From positions 372,001 through 436,000 of the forward strand of contig CAVPMY010000017.1 in assembly GCA_963706685.1 (NCBI GenBank): 64,000 nt of DNA. The letters run 5' to 3'. The position numbers were made by a program, and so were the translations under genes. The notes under the pieces are model-generated. The model did no database searches. It saw nothing but the letters and a program-made list of their open reading frames with translations, and had not been told where the DNA came from. Below are positions 42,901 to 51,423 of this stretch, in pieces; the first letter of the stretch is position 1; the number at the start of each line of letters is the position of its first letter. Source of the stretch: CADEEN01 sp963706685. Lineage in GTDB: Bacteria; Pseudomonadota; Gammaproteobacteria; Burkholderiales; Burkholderiaceae_C.

Positions 42901-44781
42901 CGGCCTGCGTCGTCGACGTCGGCGCCAACATTGGCCTGTTCACGCTGTTCGTCGCGGAGCAGGTCGGCGATGCGACGATCCTGGCGTTCGAGCCGGTGCC
43001 GGCGATCCACGACAAGCTCGCGCTGAACGCACGCATGCATGCGCCGAACGCACACGTGTACCGCTGCGGCCTCGCCGAAAGCGCGCGGCAGGCCCGCTTC
43101 ACGTGGTACCCGCATGCGTCGCTGATCTCGGGCGAGTTCGCCGACGCCGAAACCGAGCGGCGCACGCTGTCGGCGTACCTGAGCAACCGCGGCGACGACA
43201 TGACCCTCGCCGCCGATCAAGTGCAGAGCTTGCTGGCGCAGCGCCTCGAAGGTGTCGAGGTCGAGGTCGAATTGCGTCGCCTGTCGGACGTGATCGACGA
43301 GGCCGGGCTCGAGCGCATCGATCTTCTGAAGATCGATGTCGAGAAGGGCGAGGCGAACGTGCTGCAAGGCATCGACGATCGACACTGGCCGCTGATCGGC
43401 CAGATCGTCGTCGAAGTGCACGACCTCGTCGGTCGGTTGGCGAGCGTCACGCGCGATCTCGGCGCGCGCGGCTTCGACGTGCACGTCGAGCAAGACGACT
43501 TGCTGCGCGGCACCGACATTCACAGCGTCTACGCGCGCCGTGCCGGGCTCGTGGCCGGGCCGCCGGCCGCTGCCTCGGAGCAGCCGCGCGATCCCGAACG
43601 CTGGCGCGGCGCGTTGGTCGCCGTGCTGAAGGAAAACTTGCCCGAGGCGATGCAGCCTGCCGATTGGGTGCTGCTGCCGGCGTTGCCGTTGACGTTGAGC
43701 GGCAAGCTCGACCGACGCGCACTGCCGGCGCCCCAGCGGCACGCGGCACGCGCTGCGCGAGCGCCACGCAACGAGCGCGAGGCGGTGCTCGTGCGCCTGT
43801 ACGCCGACATCCTGCGGCTCGACCGGGTCGGCATCGACGACCACTTCTTTGCGCTCGGCGGCCATTCGTTGCTTGCGATGCGCACTCGTCGCGCGGATAC
43901 GGGCGCGGCTCGGGCTCGATTGCCCGGTGCGGCTGGTGTTCGAGGCGCCGACGGTGGCCGAGTTGGGCGCCGCTCTCGACGCGAGCGACGCAGCCGAACT
44001 GGCTTGGGCGCCGCTGCTGAACTTGCGCGGCGCCGGCACCCTGCCTGCGCTGGTCTGCACCGCGCCGTCCGGCGGCCTCGGCTGGGGCTATGCCGGGCTG
44101 CTGCCCGAGCTCGAAGCCGAGCGCCCGCTGCTCGCGTTGCAGGCCGACTACCGCGATCTGCGCGCGCCGCTTCCCGACAGCGTGCTCGCGCTCGCGCACG
44201 AAGGCCTCGCCGAGCTGCGCCGCGTGCAGTCCAAGGGGCCGTATCACCTGCTCGGCTACTCGCTCGGCGGCCTGGTCGCGCACGCAATCGCGGTGCTGCT
44301 GCAGCAAGCAGGCGAGACAGTGGCGTTGTTGGCGCTGCTCGACAGTGTGCCCGCGGCCGCAGACGATCTGGTCGATGCGCCGATCGACGCGGCGCGCTTC
44401 GAGGCCGAGTGGGTCGGCAGCGACACCGCGCCCGGGATCAACATGCTGCTTGCCGCCGCGCGCCGACGCGGGCTCTCGCTGGCGGCCCTCGATGCTGCGC
44501 ACGCGCTGCGCTTCCGCGAGCTGGCGTTGCGTGGAGGCGCGCTGCGGCGCGCTGACTGCCCCGAGCGCTATGACGGCGCGGCGCTGTTGTTCGTCTCATC
44601 TCGGGGCCACGTCGACATCGAAGTGGCCGCGGCGCGCTGGTCGCCGTATATTGCCGGGCCGATCGCGACCTGGGCCATCGAAGGCGACCACGAGCAGATG
44701 CTCGACCCGCAGGCGCTCGCAACGGTCGCGCGCCGTGTCGAAGACGCATTGCGCCTCACCACCTCAGAAGGGATCCCATGA
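35586..44781 (+). CDS. Two-module NRPS with two methyltransferase-interrupted adenylation domains and thioesterase
   Basis: About 3,065 residues once one frameshift is repaired. Order: C (about 1-440, HHLVADG at 140), A1 (458-), N-methyltransferase inside A1, A1 tail, T1 (GGNSL, about 1418), C2 (HHIAGDG, about 1608), A2 (1945-), FkbM-type methyltransferase inside A2, A2 tail, T2 (GGHSL, about 2757), TE (GYSLGG). Start: the ATG at 35586 is preferred over 35544, which lies on a candidate -10 element. The frame breaks at about 43884 by one extra A inside T2; dropping it gives SLLAMRLVARIRARLG, the normal T-domain sequence. As written, the first frame runs to 44555 with a non-protein tail and the TE is in another frame to 44781. 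It begins with a C domain, so an acyl or other donor must arrive in trans. MbtH is coupled downstream. Confidence 0.95.
39976..43884 (+). other. NRPS module 2: C-A(FkbM-MT)-T, predicted serine
   Basis: A2 motifs: A3 YTSGSTGRPKG, A4 LSFDVSVWELLW, A5 NLYGPTEAAID, A8 HGQRIEPGEIEAL. Between A8 and A9 (about residues 2405-2605) is an FkbM-type methyltransferase: GYLRHGIVLPPSACVVDVGANIG (SAM motif), AFEPVPAIHDKL, and LLKIDVEKGEANVLQGID. A10 is SGKLDRRAL. Specificity residues read as DVWHVSLID(K), close to the serine codes DVWHFSLVDK and DVWHLSLIDK. FkbM enzymes methylate hydroxyls, so O-methyl-serine is predicted; this is inference. Confidence 0.78.
43885..44781 (+). other. Out-of-frame 3' end of the NRPS: rest of T2 and thioesterase
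   Basis: After the shift, a frame open from 43849 carries LVARIRARLGLDCPVRLVFEAPTVAEL (last helices of T2), then a type I thioesterase with GYSLGGLVAH (nucleophile Ser), an Asp in LLDSVP and His in EGDHEQML. If the shift is real, this TE is detached and the synthetase cannot release product normally. The stop overlaps mbtH by ATGA. Confidence 0.88.
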
Positions 44782-45017
44782 CCAATCCGTTCGAAGACGA
44801 CGAAGCCGACTACCGCGTGCTGGTCAACGACGAGGGGCAGTACTCGTTGTGGCCCGACTTCAGGGAAGTGCCCGCTGGCTGGCGCGAGACCGGCCCGCGT
44901 GGCAAGCGCAAGACATGCCTCGACTGGATCGACGAACACTGGACCGACATGCGCCCGACCAGCCTGGTGCGGGCGATGGAAGCCGACGAGGCCGAACGCA
45001 GGAGAGCGTCGGACTGA
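44778..45017 (+). CDS. MbtH-like protein
   Basis: 79 residues, starting inside the last codons of the NRPS (ATGA overlap). MbtH partners bind NRPS adenylation domains and raise their solubility and activity. Seen: MTNPFEDDEADYRVLVNDEGQYSLWP, the signature FREVPAGWRETGP, and CLDWIDEHWTDMRPTSL. Full length. The position makes it the dedicated helper of the two A domains. Confidence 0.97.
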   Translation: MTNPFEDDEADYRVLVNDEGQYSLWPDFREVPAGWRETGPRGKRKTCLDWIDEHWTDMRPTSLVRAMEADEAERRRASD

Positions 45018-45131
45018 GACAGCGCCCCCAGGCCGACGACATACGTCGTCCGCCCCTCGAGGGGGTGAGAAAACTCGGAAGTGGCCCTTCGTTTTCTCAG
45101 GAGTATGAGACGAGCGCCAGCCGGCGCTTGC

Positions 45132-46226
45132 TCAGCGATTGCCGCCGAAGCCGGGCTTCGGCTCGCCGGCGCTGTCGGGTGCCGTGGCGCCGCTCGGCAG
45201 CGCGGAACCGGCACGGGTCGTCGGCAGCATGCTGCGATCGAAAGGGCTGTGGGGCAACGCCACGCCGCCGCTCATCGTCGAGGCGTTGGACGACATCGGG
45301 CCGCGCCGCGCCGCTAAAGGCGACGCCGGCGCCGGCGCCGGCGCCGGCGTCGCCATCTTGGCGAACTCGTCGCCGAGAATGATCGGCAAGCCACTTTGGC
45401 CGCCGATGATCACCACCTTCGCGTTCGGCGACTCGGCCAGCTTGAGGGTCGCATCGATGCCTTTCCAGCTGAGATACTGCGGCGTGATCGAGTTGTTGAC
45501 GATGCTTTGGAAATCCTTAACGCCTTGCGCCTCGATGCGCTTGCGCTCGGCCTCCTGACGCTCCTGGCTGAGGATCGATACGTACTGGCGGTCACGCTGT
45601 GCCTGGATCATCTTCAGCTCGATCGAGGCCTGCACGTCGGGCGGCAGCCGTACGCCGCGGATCAGCAGATCGTGCACCTGCACCAGCGATTCTTCCGCGT
45701 CTGTGCCATCGTCAACGAGCGCCAGGCGCCTTCGCAGGCTCTCAAGGATCTCCTGCTGCGCCTCGATGCGCTTCTGCGTGAACAGCTCTTCCGGCGTGAA
45801 TTTCGACATGCGTTCGCGCGTGCTGGCGCCAACCTGCGGCCCGATCAGCCGCTCGATGTACTGCGGCCCGACGAAACGGTGCAGCGCAGCGATGCGCTGG
45901 GCGTTCGGCCGGAACCGCACGAGCACGTCGACCTCGATACGCAGGCCGTCCAGCGCGAGGATATCGTAGTGGTCGGCGTAGTTGCTGAGCCGCAGGTCGT
46001 ACAGCGTGACGACGTCCCATGGGAAGTAGAGGTTCAAACCTTCGTGGGCGCGGTGGCGCAGGTCGGTGCCGCCGAAGAAGCGCGACCACAGCACCGCAGT
46101 GTGGCCCGACGGCACGGAGATGAAGGTGCGCGGCGCGGCCAGCACCAGCGCGAACGCGGCGACCAGAAAGGTGGTCGTGGCGCCGAGGTAGTGGCGGCGC
46201 CACCAGAGGCGCAGCGCTTTACGCAT
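45132..46226 (-). CDS. SPFH/band 7 (prohibitin-like) membrane protein
   Basis: 364 residues. One N-terminal membrane helix (about 14-32, YLGATTTFLVAAFALVLA), then an SPFH domain (FISVPSGHTAVLWSRFFGGTD, YADHYDILALDGLRIEVDVLVRFRP), a Glu/Arg-rich coiled coil (about 180-260, SIELKMIQAQRDRQYVSILSQ) and a low-complexity Pro/Ala/Ser tail. SPFH proteins form membrane scaffolds. It is the last gene of the export operon, overlapping the ABC gene by eight bases. Pairing with a peptide exporter is unusual and suggests a scaffold for export; this is inference. Confidence 0.85.
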   Translation of the reverse strand: MRKALRLWWRRHYLGATTTFLVAAFALVLAAPRTFISVPSGHTAVLWSRFFGGTDLRHRAHEGLNLYFPWDVVTLYDLRLSNYADHYDILALDGLRIEVDVLVRFRPNAQRIAALHRFVGPQYIERLIGPQVGASTRERMSKFTPEELFTQKRIEAQQEILESLRRRLALVDDGTDAEESLVQVHDLLIRGVRLPPDVQASIELKMIQAQRDRQYVSILSQERQEAERKRIEAQGVKDFQSIVNNSITPQYLSWKGIDATLKLAESPNAKVVIIGGQSGLPIILGDEFAKMATPAPAPAPASPLAARRGPMSSNASTMSGGVALPHSPFDRSMLPTTRAGSALPSGATAPDSAGEPKPGFGGNR

Positions 46227-47853
46227 GGTCGCTTGCTCCCGAGGCGTTGACGATGCGGCCTGCCTCCATCACCAGCCGCCGGTCGCAGCGATCGAAGTAG
46301 CGCTCGTCGCGTGTCACCGCGATCACCGTCTTGCCAGCTCGTTTGAGTTGCGGCAGGATCTCCTCGTAGTAACGCTGCCGGAACTCCGGATCCTGGTCGG
46401 CGGCGATCTCGTCAAAAATGCAGATCGGCCGCTCTTCGAGCAAGCTAACGACCAGCGCGAGGCGGCGCTTCTGGCCGGTCGACAGATCGATCGTATCGAA
46501 TCCTCCATCGATGAGCCGGGTCTTCTTGGTCAGACCCATCTGTTCAATCAGCGCTGCCAACCGCTCTGGCGCCGCGCCGCGCAGGCCGTACAAGCGCTGG
46601 AACAGATGGAAGTCGGAGAACACGACCGAGAACAACGATTGGTAGGCGGCGATGTTTGCGTCGTCGACGACGACGCCGTCGAACGAGATCGTGCCGACAG
46701 CCGGGCGGTAGAGTGCGGTGAGCACCTTCAGCAGGCTCGACTTGCCGGAACCATTGCCGCCGGAAATAAAGATCAGCTCACCGGGTGCGATCGACAGATC
46801 CAGCGGTCCGACGCGAAACACCGGCTGACCCGATGGATCGAGGTAATGAAACTGCATCCCTCGCAGGTCGATGCGCTGGAACTCCTGCAAGTCGCTCGGC
46901 GCAGCACCCGTGGGCGCGCAGGCACTGCGAAGGCTGAGTTCGTCTTCGAGTCGGTCGATGTTGCGGCACGCCTGATTCGTCGCCGCGAACGCGTTGGCCG
47001 AGCCGACGACAGTTGAAATCGGCCCGATCAGGAACAGCACCACCGTCGTCGTCTTCAGCAGGACCTCGGGGTACGCCTGGTTGAACCCTGGCAGCAGGAA
47101 CACCATCGCGGCGGCCAGCAGGTAGAAGGAACTTTGCGTGAACACGAAGGCCGATGCGAAATGGCCGTCCGCGTGTGCCTTCAGCTGAGTGACACTGCCT
47201 GAACTGGCTGCGATGTCGGCACCGAGATCGGCGCTGCGCGCGCGGTTCAGCTGCACTTCCTTAAAGCCGTCGAGCAGGTCAGTCAGCCGGTCGAAGAGCA
47301 GGCGTTCGTGGCGCGACGCCTCGAGGTAGTCGCGCTCGGTCTGGGCGGCGCGGCGCACGTACATGTACACCGCGACGCCTGCGATCACCAGCGTCAGGAC
47401 CAGCCCGGCAACGGTCAGCGTCGCCAGGTAGATGAGCGTGAAGACGATCAGCACCACGGCCTGCGATGCCATCACCAGCAGGCCGGCGTTTTGCGAGATG
47501 ACCATCGCCTCGCTCGTGACCGCCGCGTAGATACGGGCGCGCCCCAGGCGCTCGACGGTCGCGAGATCGCAGCGCCGGATCATCTCACTGATGCGGCGTC
47601 GGTGCGTGTCGATCAGCCGCTCGACCTCAACCGTGCTGGTGCGCATCGCATGCCGCTGCGTCACGTTGTACAGCGCCAGGGCGGTCGCGAACAACGCGAG
47701 GTACCAGTACGCGGTTTCACCCTGCCTCGTGTGCTCGGCCGCGGTGTTCAGGATGGTAAGGATCGCCGCGTTCGAAAGGCCGGCGAGTGCGGCAATGCCC
47801 GCCAGCGACTTCAACCCGACCGAGCTGTCGCGGGCGAAGAACTGAAGCAGCAC
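46219..47853 (-). CDS. Cyclic-peptide-type ABC exporter (SyrD/PvdE-like)
   Basis: 544 residues, a half-transporter with membrane part (about 1-320) and nucleotide-binding domain. Motifs: Walker A SGGNGSGKSS (about 363), signature LSTGQKRRLAL (about 455), Walker B PICIFDEIAADQDPEF (about 480), and switch His replaced by Arg in AVTRDERYF, where most family members have His. Start chosen at GTG 47853, one base after the stop of the small membrane gene (TGAGGTG), so coupled. It is the likely exporter of the peptide product. Confidence 0.9.
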   Translation of the reverse strand: MLLQFFARDSSVGLKSLAGIAALAGLSNAAILTILNTAAEHTRQGETAYWYLALFATALALYNVTQRHAMRTSTVEVERLIDTHRRRISEMIRRCDLATVERLGRARIYAAVTSEAMVISQNAGLLVMASQAVVLIVFTLIYLATLTVAGLVLTLVIAGVAVYMYVRRAAQTERDYLEASRHERLLFDRLTDLLDGFKEVQLNRARSADLGADIAASSGSVTQLKAHADGHFASAFVFTQSSFYLLAAAMVFLLPGFNQAYPEVLLKTTTVVLFLIGPISTVVGSANAFAATNQACRNIDRLEDELSLRSACAPTGAAPSDLQEFQRIDLRGMQFHYLDPSGQPVFRVGPLDLSIAPGELIFISGGNGSGKSSLLKVLTALYRPAVGTISFDGVVVDDANIAAYQSLFSVVFSDFHLFQRLYGLRGAAPERLAALIEQMGLTKKTRLIDGGFDTIDLSTGQKRRLALVVSLLEERPICIFDEIAADQDPEFRQRYYEEILPQLKRAGKTVIAVTRDERYFDRCDRRLVMEAGRIVNASGASDHA

Positions 47854-47854
47854 C

Positions 47855-48022
47855 TCAGCCGGTAGGAGCCCGCGGATGGCGGGCTCCCAACAGCAGGAGC
47901 AGCACGCCAACGGGCGGCGTGAACAGCAGCGACAGCAAAAGGTACCCGGTGAAACCAATGCTCTTGTTGCGACCGAAAAACGCAACAATCAGGCAGGCCA
48001 CGAAATACAGCAGGTACGGCAC
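47855..48022 (-). CDS. Small two-helix membrane protein of the export operon
   Basis: 55 residues from GTG 48022: VPYLLYFVACLIVAFFGRNKS, a loop GFTGYL, a second helix LLLSLLFTPPVGVLLLLLG, and a short basic tail. It starts four bases after the stop of the DUF697-like gene and ends one base before the ABC start, so the operon order and coupling support it. No family recognised. A possible accessory subunit of the exporter. Confidence 0.72.
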   Translation of the reverse strand: MPYLLYFVACLIVAFFGRNKSIGFTGYLLLSLLFTPPVGVLLLLLGARHPRAPTG

Positions 48023-48025
48023 GGC

Positions 48026-48610
48026 TCAGGCTGCTGCGCTGGTCTCGCTCTTGGCTTCGTTCTGCGCGCGCTGGAACTCGGCCTTGAAGTACTCGCGCAC
48101 CTTCACCGGGTCGAAATCGAGGAACGTGCCACCTGACTCGAAGTGCTGCACGAACACACGACCGATCGCCCAGGTTGCTGCCGACGAGAAAGCTGGCATG
48201 ACCAGCGCGCCGAGCAGTGGGCCGACGACTGGCACCGAGCGCAACACATAACCGGTCGCACCGTGGGCAAACCCGCTCGGCAGCAAGCTGCCGAGCAACG
48301 CACTGACGATGTTCTTGGCCGCGTTGGCGGAGAACGGCACGCCATACAGCTTTGACAACTCGTTCAACATCTTGAGCTGAATGCCGGAGACGACCAACAT
48401 GTCGACGACCGGGATCGGCAGGATGCCGCCGCCAAAGGCCCAGCCAGCATTGCGGCGGATAACGTGGCCGGCTTGATCGAGACGGGTGGCGAACATCGGG
48501 ACAGCGGCATCAGGCGCCGCCCCCGGGCCGGGCGAATGCGCGCTGCTGGCTTCTGAATCGGTAGCTTTCGAACCGCCTCGCACTGATGCTGATGCTGATG
48601 CTGAGGTCAT
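48026..48610 (-). CDS. DUF697/YcjF-like membrane protein
   Basis: 194 residues from ATG 48610, preceded by GAGGAG at a good distance; a longer upstream frame is not needed. The N-terminal 60 residues are Ser/Ala-rich and probably unfolded. The rest has two or three membrane helices with the DUF697-like order GWAFGGGILPIPVVDMLVVSGIQLKMLNELSKLYG and SALLGSLLPSG. First gene of the export operon (DUF697, small membrane protein, ABC exporter, SPFH). Function unknown. Confidence 0.75.
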   Translation of the reverse strand: MTSASASASVRGGSKATDSEASSAHSPGPGAAPDAAVPMFATRLDQAGHVIRRNAGWAFGGGILPIPVVDMLVVSGIQLKMLNELSKLYGVPFSANAAKNIVSALLGSLLPSGFAHGATGYVLRSVPVVGPLLGALVMPAFSSAATWAIGRVFVQHFESGGTFLDFDPVKVREYFKAEFQRAQNEAKSETSAAA

Positions 48611-48762
48611 CGTAGTCTCCTCTTCAAGCGAATTCGCGACTATAGGCCGGCGAGCTTCGTCCAGACTTGGCCTCGTGTCAAGCACAGTCGCCCGCCGCGG
48701 CAATGGAAAGATGAACCCCAGATCGGTCCCGGCTGTCCGAGGCACAAAGTACCCGTCACGGA

Positions 48763-49908
48763 TCAGGTTTCGCGGACACCGACCACGGCAGAGTAGTGAC
48801 CCAAAAGCGGATGGATCCTGATACTGGAGAACCCAACCTCGCGCAACAGCGAGACAAGTTCACTTCCGCGGAATTGCCGGCCCTGCATCCCGAGCGCCAT
48901 CGTGACGGAAAAGTTTGCGGTCCAAAGCGGCCCCGGCCGCTCGTCATGCAACAAGGCCTCCTGCAGGATGATCTTTCCACCGCGACCCAACGTGCCGAAG
49001 GCCTTCCTGGCGAGCAGGTGGCATCTCTCGTCGTCCCAATCGTGGAAGATGTTGGTGAACAACACGACATCGGTGCCTCCCGGCCACTGCTCCTGAAACA
49101 TGTCCGCGACCCTGCACTGGACACGCCCGCAGAGCTGGTATTGGGAAATCAGCCTTTCGGCGACCTTCACACTGCCTGCCAACTCCAACATATGCAAGTG
49201 CAACGACGGGTTCTTCAGCGCCAGCGCAATGCATACCGAGCCTGCACCGCCAGCGACGTCGAGAACCTTGCCCGTGTCCGGCACCAGCCCGGTTCGGTGC
49301 AGTGCGAATCCGAGCGGGAACGAAATCCTGTGCATCCCAATCGCCCATCGTCGCTGCATATGACCCTTGCCGGCCGACCATTTTTCGGAGGACCTGCGGG
49401 GAAGTCGGGACTTGATGTTTGCCAACGTTCGGCGACCGGGCGCCAGCGGTGGCAGCCAAAAATCAAACAGAGGGCTTTCCTTGAGCAGATAGTGGCGCGC
49501 TGCCGGGGTTAACTCGTAGCGCTCCTCCTTGACTTGCAGAACGCCGGCTGCCAGCAACACCTCGATGCTTGCCTGGACAAGCCGAACCGGGAGATCGATG
49601 AAACTGGCCAACTGTTCGGCGTCCGCGTCCGAGTTACTTTGCAGGAACTCGAACAGGCCGACCTCGACACATAGAGAAAGCGCTTGTATCGTGCCCTTCG
49701 CGGCCCAAAGATCTTCGACAAGGCCCAGCGGAACAGGCAGCGTGTCGGCCTCGAGTATTCGCGAGGTCTCGAGCGATTCCAGGGTCTGGCTACGCCAGAA
49801 GTCGGCTATGAACTGCCTCTCGCGAAAAACCGCGCGAACGTAACGCCAAGCCCAAAAAAGGACAAGAGGAGCAAGCGCTGCTGCCAAGTGAGTAAAAATC
49901 AGGCTCAT
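48763..49908 (-). CDS. Membrane-anchored O-methyltransferase (Methyltransf_2 type)
   Basis: 381 residues from ATG 49908. One N-terminal membrane helix (LIFTHLAAALAPLVLFWAWRYV), a dimerisation winged helix (about 90-150, ELTPAARHYLLKESPLFDFW) and a SAM-binding domain: VLDVAGGAGSVCIAL, DMFQEQWPGGTDVVLFTNIFHDWDDERC (catalytic His in FHDWDD) and ILQEALLHDERPGP. Family members O-methylate small phenolic or hydroxylated products. Anchoring at the membrane is unusual and may place it near the exporter. The target may be the peptide product. Confidence 0.87.
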   Translation of the reverse strand: MSLIFTHLAAALAPLVLFWAWRYVRAVFRERQFIADFWRSQTLESLETSRILEADTLPVPLGLVEDLWAAKGTIQALSLCVEVGLFEFLQSNSDADAEQLASFIDLPVRLVQASIEVLLAAGVLQVKEERYELTPAARHYLLKESPLFDFWLPPLAPGRRTLANIKSRLPRRSSEKWSAGKGHMQRRWAIGMHRISFPLGFALHRTGLVPDTGKVLDVAGGAGSVCIALALKNPSLHLHMLELAGSVKVAERLISQYQLCGRVQCRVADMFQEQWPGGTDVVLFTNIFHDWDDERCHLLARKAFGTLGRGGKIILQEALLHDERPGPLWTANFSVTMALGMQGRQFRGSELVSLLREVGFSSIRIHPLLGHYSAVVGVRET

Positions 49909-50166
49909 TACCGTTCCAGGTCTGCGCTTGCACCTTCGCAAACAGCTACCGCGCTGGCGCGAGGGCAGCGCCGGCTGCCTAACACCTTCATGGCAATGGC
50001 CTCCAAAGTAAATTCTTGATCACTCGAAGAGTCATCTGCGAATGATTGAAGTCACGGGCCGTACGGCTGATTCTAGGTTCTCGCACTACGGCAGCAGGAA
50101 CCGACGCGAGCGCAAACCTGTGGTCGCTTGCCCAGTAATCCCGTCGTCGAGCACGCCTCGAGCGCA

Positions 50167-51003
50167 ATGAGTTTCGATGTCTTGGATCAGGATTCGCTGG
50201 CCGGTCGCGTTGCCGAACATCGCATGAATCCGGATCCCGAACTGTTGGTACGACTGGGTTTCCGACGCCGGATGGATCGCCGTTGTCTGGCCGTCGTAGC
50301 AACGACGCAAGACATCATCGGTCTGGGCAGGCAAGCCGTTGTCTCGCATCTGACCGCCGCGGAGATTGGAAGGGGCGAAGCGCTCCAGAGCATCGCCGCG
50401 CGCGACGCGTTCATCGCATCACATGTCCTGGCCCGCTACGTCGCCAGCGCCCTGGCCGGCGTCGATGTGGCTCGCCTGATCCTGGTTCAGCGCTGCGACA
50501 TTTGCGGCGGCCCGCATGGCGCTGCCTTCTTTCGCGATCATCCGAACCTGCGCGTGTCGCTTAGCCACAGCGCCGGCATTGTTGCCGCAGCAGCGGCCGA
50601 CGCGCCCGTCGGCATTGATGTCGAAACCTGGGACCATGCGCGCTGCTTTGAGGAGTTGCAGCATTGCGGCGCATTCGGCCCAAACGAAGTTCGTCTTCTC
50701 GCCGCGCGCCCGCGACAACGCGACGGCCCGAGCGCAATCAGCCGTTTTGAGGCCGACGCACTGCAGCTTTGGCTGAGGAAGGAGTGCCTTGTCAAGCTTG
50801 GGCGGTTGAGCCTCGATTCACTGGGGTCCTGCGATCTTTCGTATCTGCCGTTGCCAGCCGCTTGGCACGCGTCTACTTCGCCGGTGGCATACGGCGCGCT
50901 GCAGTTCACGGACTGGTCCGAGCCCCAGCACCGCGTGAGCGGTGCGGTGGTTTCGAGCCATCCCGCCGAGATCGTGTTCTTCGACGGAGTTCGACGTACC
51001 TGA
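50167..51003 (+). CDS. 4'-Phosphopantetheinyl transferase (Sfp/EntD-type)
   Basis: 278 residues from ATG 50167 (an upstream TTG frame adds 13 residues). It activates the NRPS T domains by adding the phosphopantetheine arm from CoA. Motifs: HVLARYVASALAG (P1-like), VSLSHSAGIVAAAAA, VGIDVETWDH (metal ligands) and WLRKECLVKLGR (the WxxKEA signature). A second copy of a PPTase is not seen here, so this is probably dedicated to the cluster. Divergent from the O-methyltransferase gene by 258 bases. Confidence 0.9.
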   Translation: MSFDVLDQDSLAGRVAEHRMNPDPELLVRLGFRRRMDRRCLAVVATTQDIIGLGRQAVVSHLTAAEIGRGEALQSIAARDAFIASHVLARYVASALAGVDVARLILVQRCDICGGPHGAAFFRDHPNLRVSLSHSAGIVAAAAADAPVGIDVETWDHARCFEELQHCGAFGPNEVRLLAARPRQRDGPSAISRFEADALQLWLRKECLVKLGRLSLDSLGSCDLSYLPLPAAWHASTSPVAYGALQFTDWSEPQHRVSGAVVSSHPAEIVFFDGVRRT

Positions 51004-51129
51004 GCGGCCAATGTTGGGGGGCAGGTCACATGCCCAACACGTGCATGGAGGATTCCCATGCGGAGAAGCACCGAAACCCGGTTGATCGACGATCTCAGGG
51101 AAATTGCTCTGGATCACCCCGCCGAGATC

Positions 51130-51210
51130 GAGTGCGCCTGCGCCGCCGAGACGATGCGCAGCTTCCAGTTGTCGACGCGGTTCCGGCCACTCTCAGGTTC
51201 TGCGCTGCCC
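51130..51210 (-). pseudogene. Tail fragment of a serine hydrolase, homologous to 32437-32520
   Basis: The plus-strand sequence closely matches the last 70 bases of the truncated hydrolase at 32.4 kb, same orientation (shared GACGATGCGCAGCTTCCAGTT after one mismatch). On the minus strand it would encode NWKLRIVS-type residues. On the other strand an open frame of 108 codons starts at ATG 51058 with GGAGG seven bases upstream; its first 30 residues are unlike any family I know and the rest runs through this debris, so I do not call it a gene. Confidence 0.6.
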
Positions 51211-51423
51211 ACCGAGATCGCGTCCGACATCTACCACTCGCGCGCCATGACGGCGTCGAGCATCCAGCCAGCGACCACGATCACGATGCCTGGTCGAACC
51301 TCGACGTGGACTACTTCGCCGTTGGCGCGCTGCTCGCTGTATTCGCGCCTGACGCGCCGCCCATGCAGCGGGTGCCAGCGATAGAAGACTTCAACTTCGC
51401 GCCCGACATGGGCAGAATGACCC

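Noticed and set aside
51058..51384. 108-codon open frame with a good GGAGG site
   Set aside because: Beyond about 30 residues it runs through hydrolase debris in antisense; the first part matches nothing I recognise.
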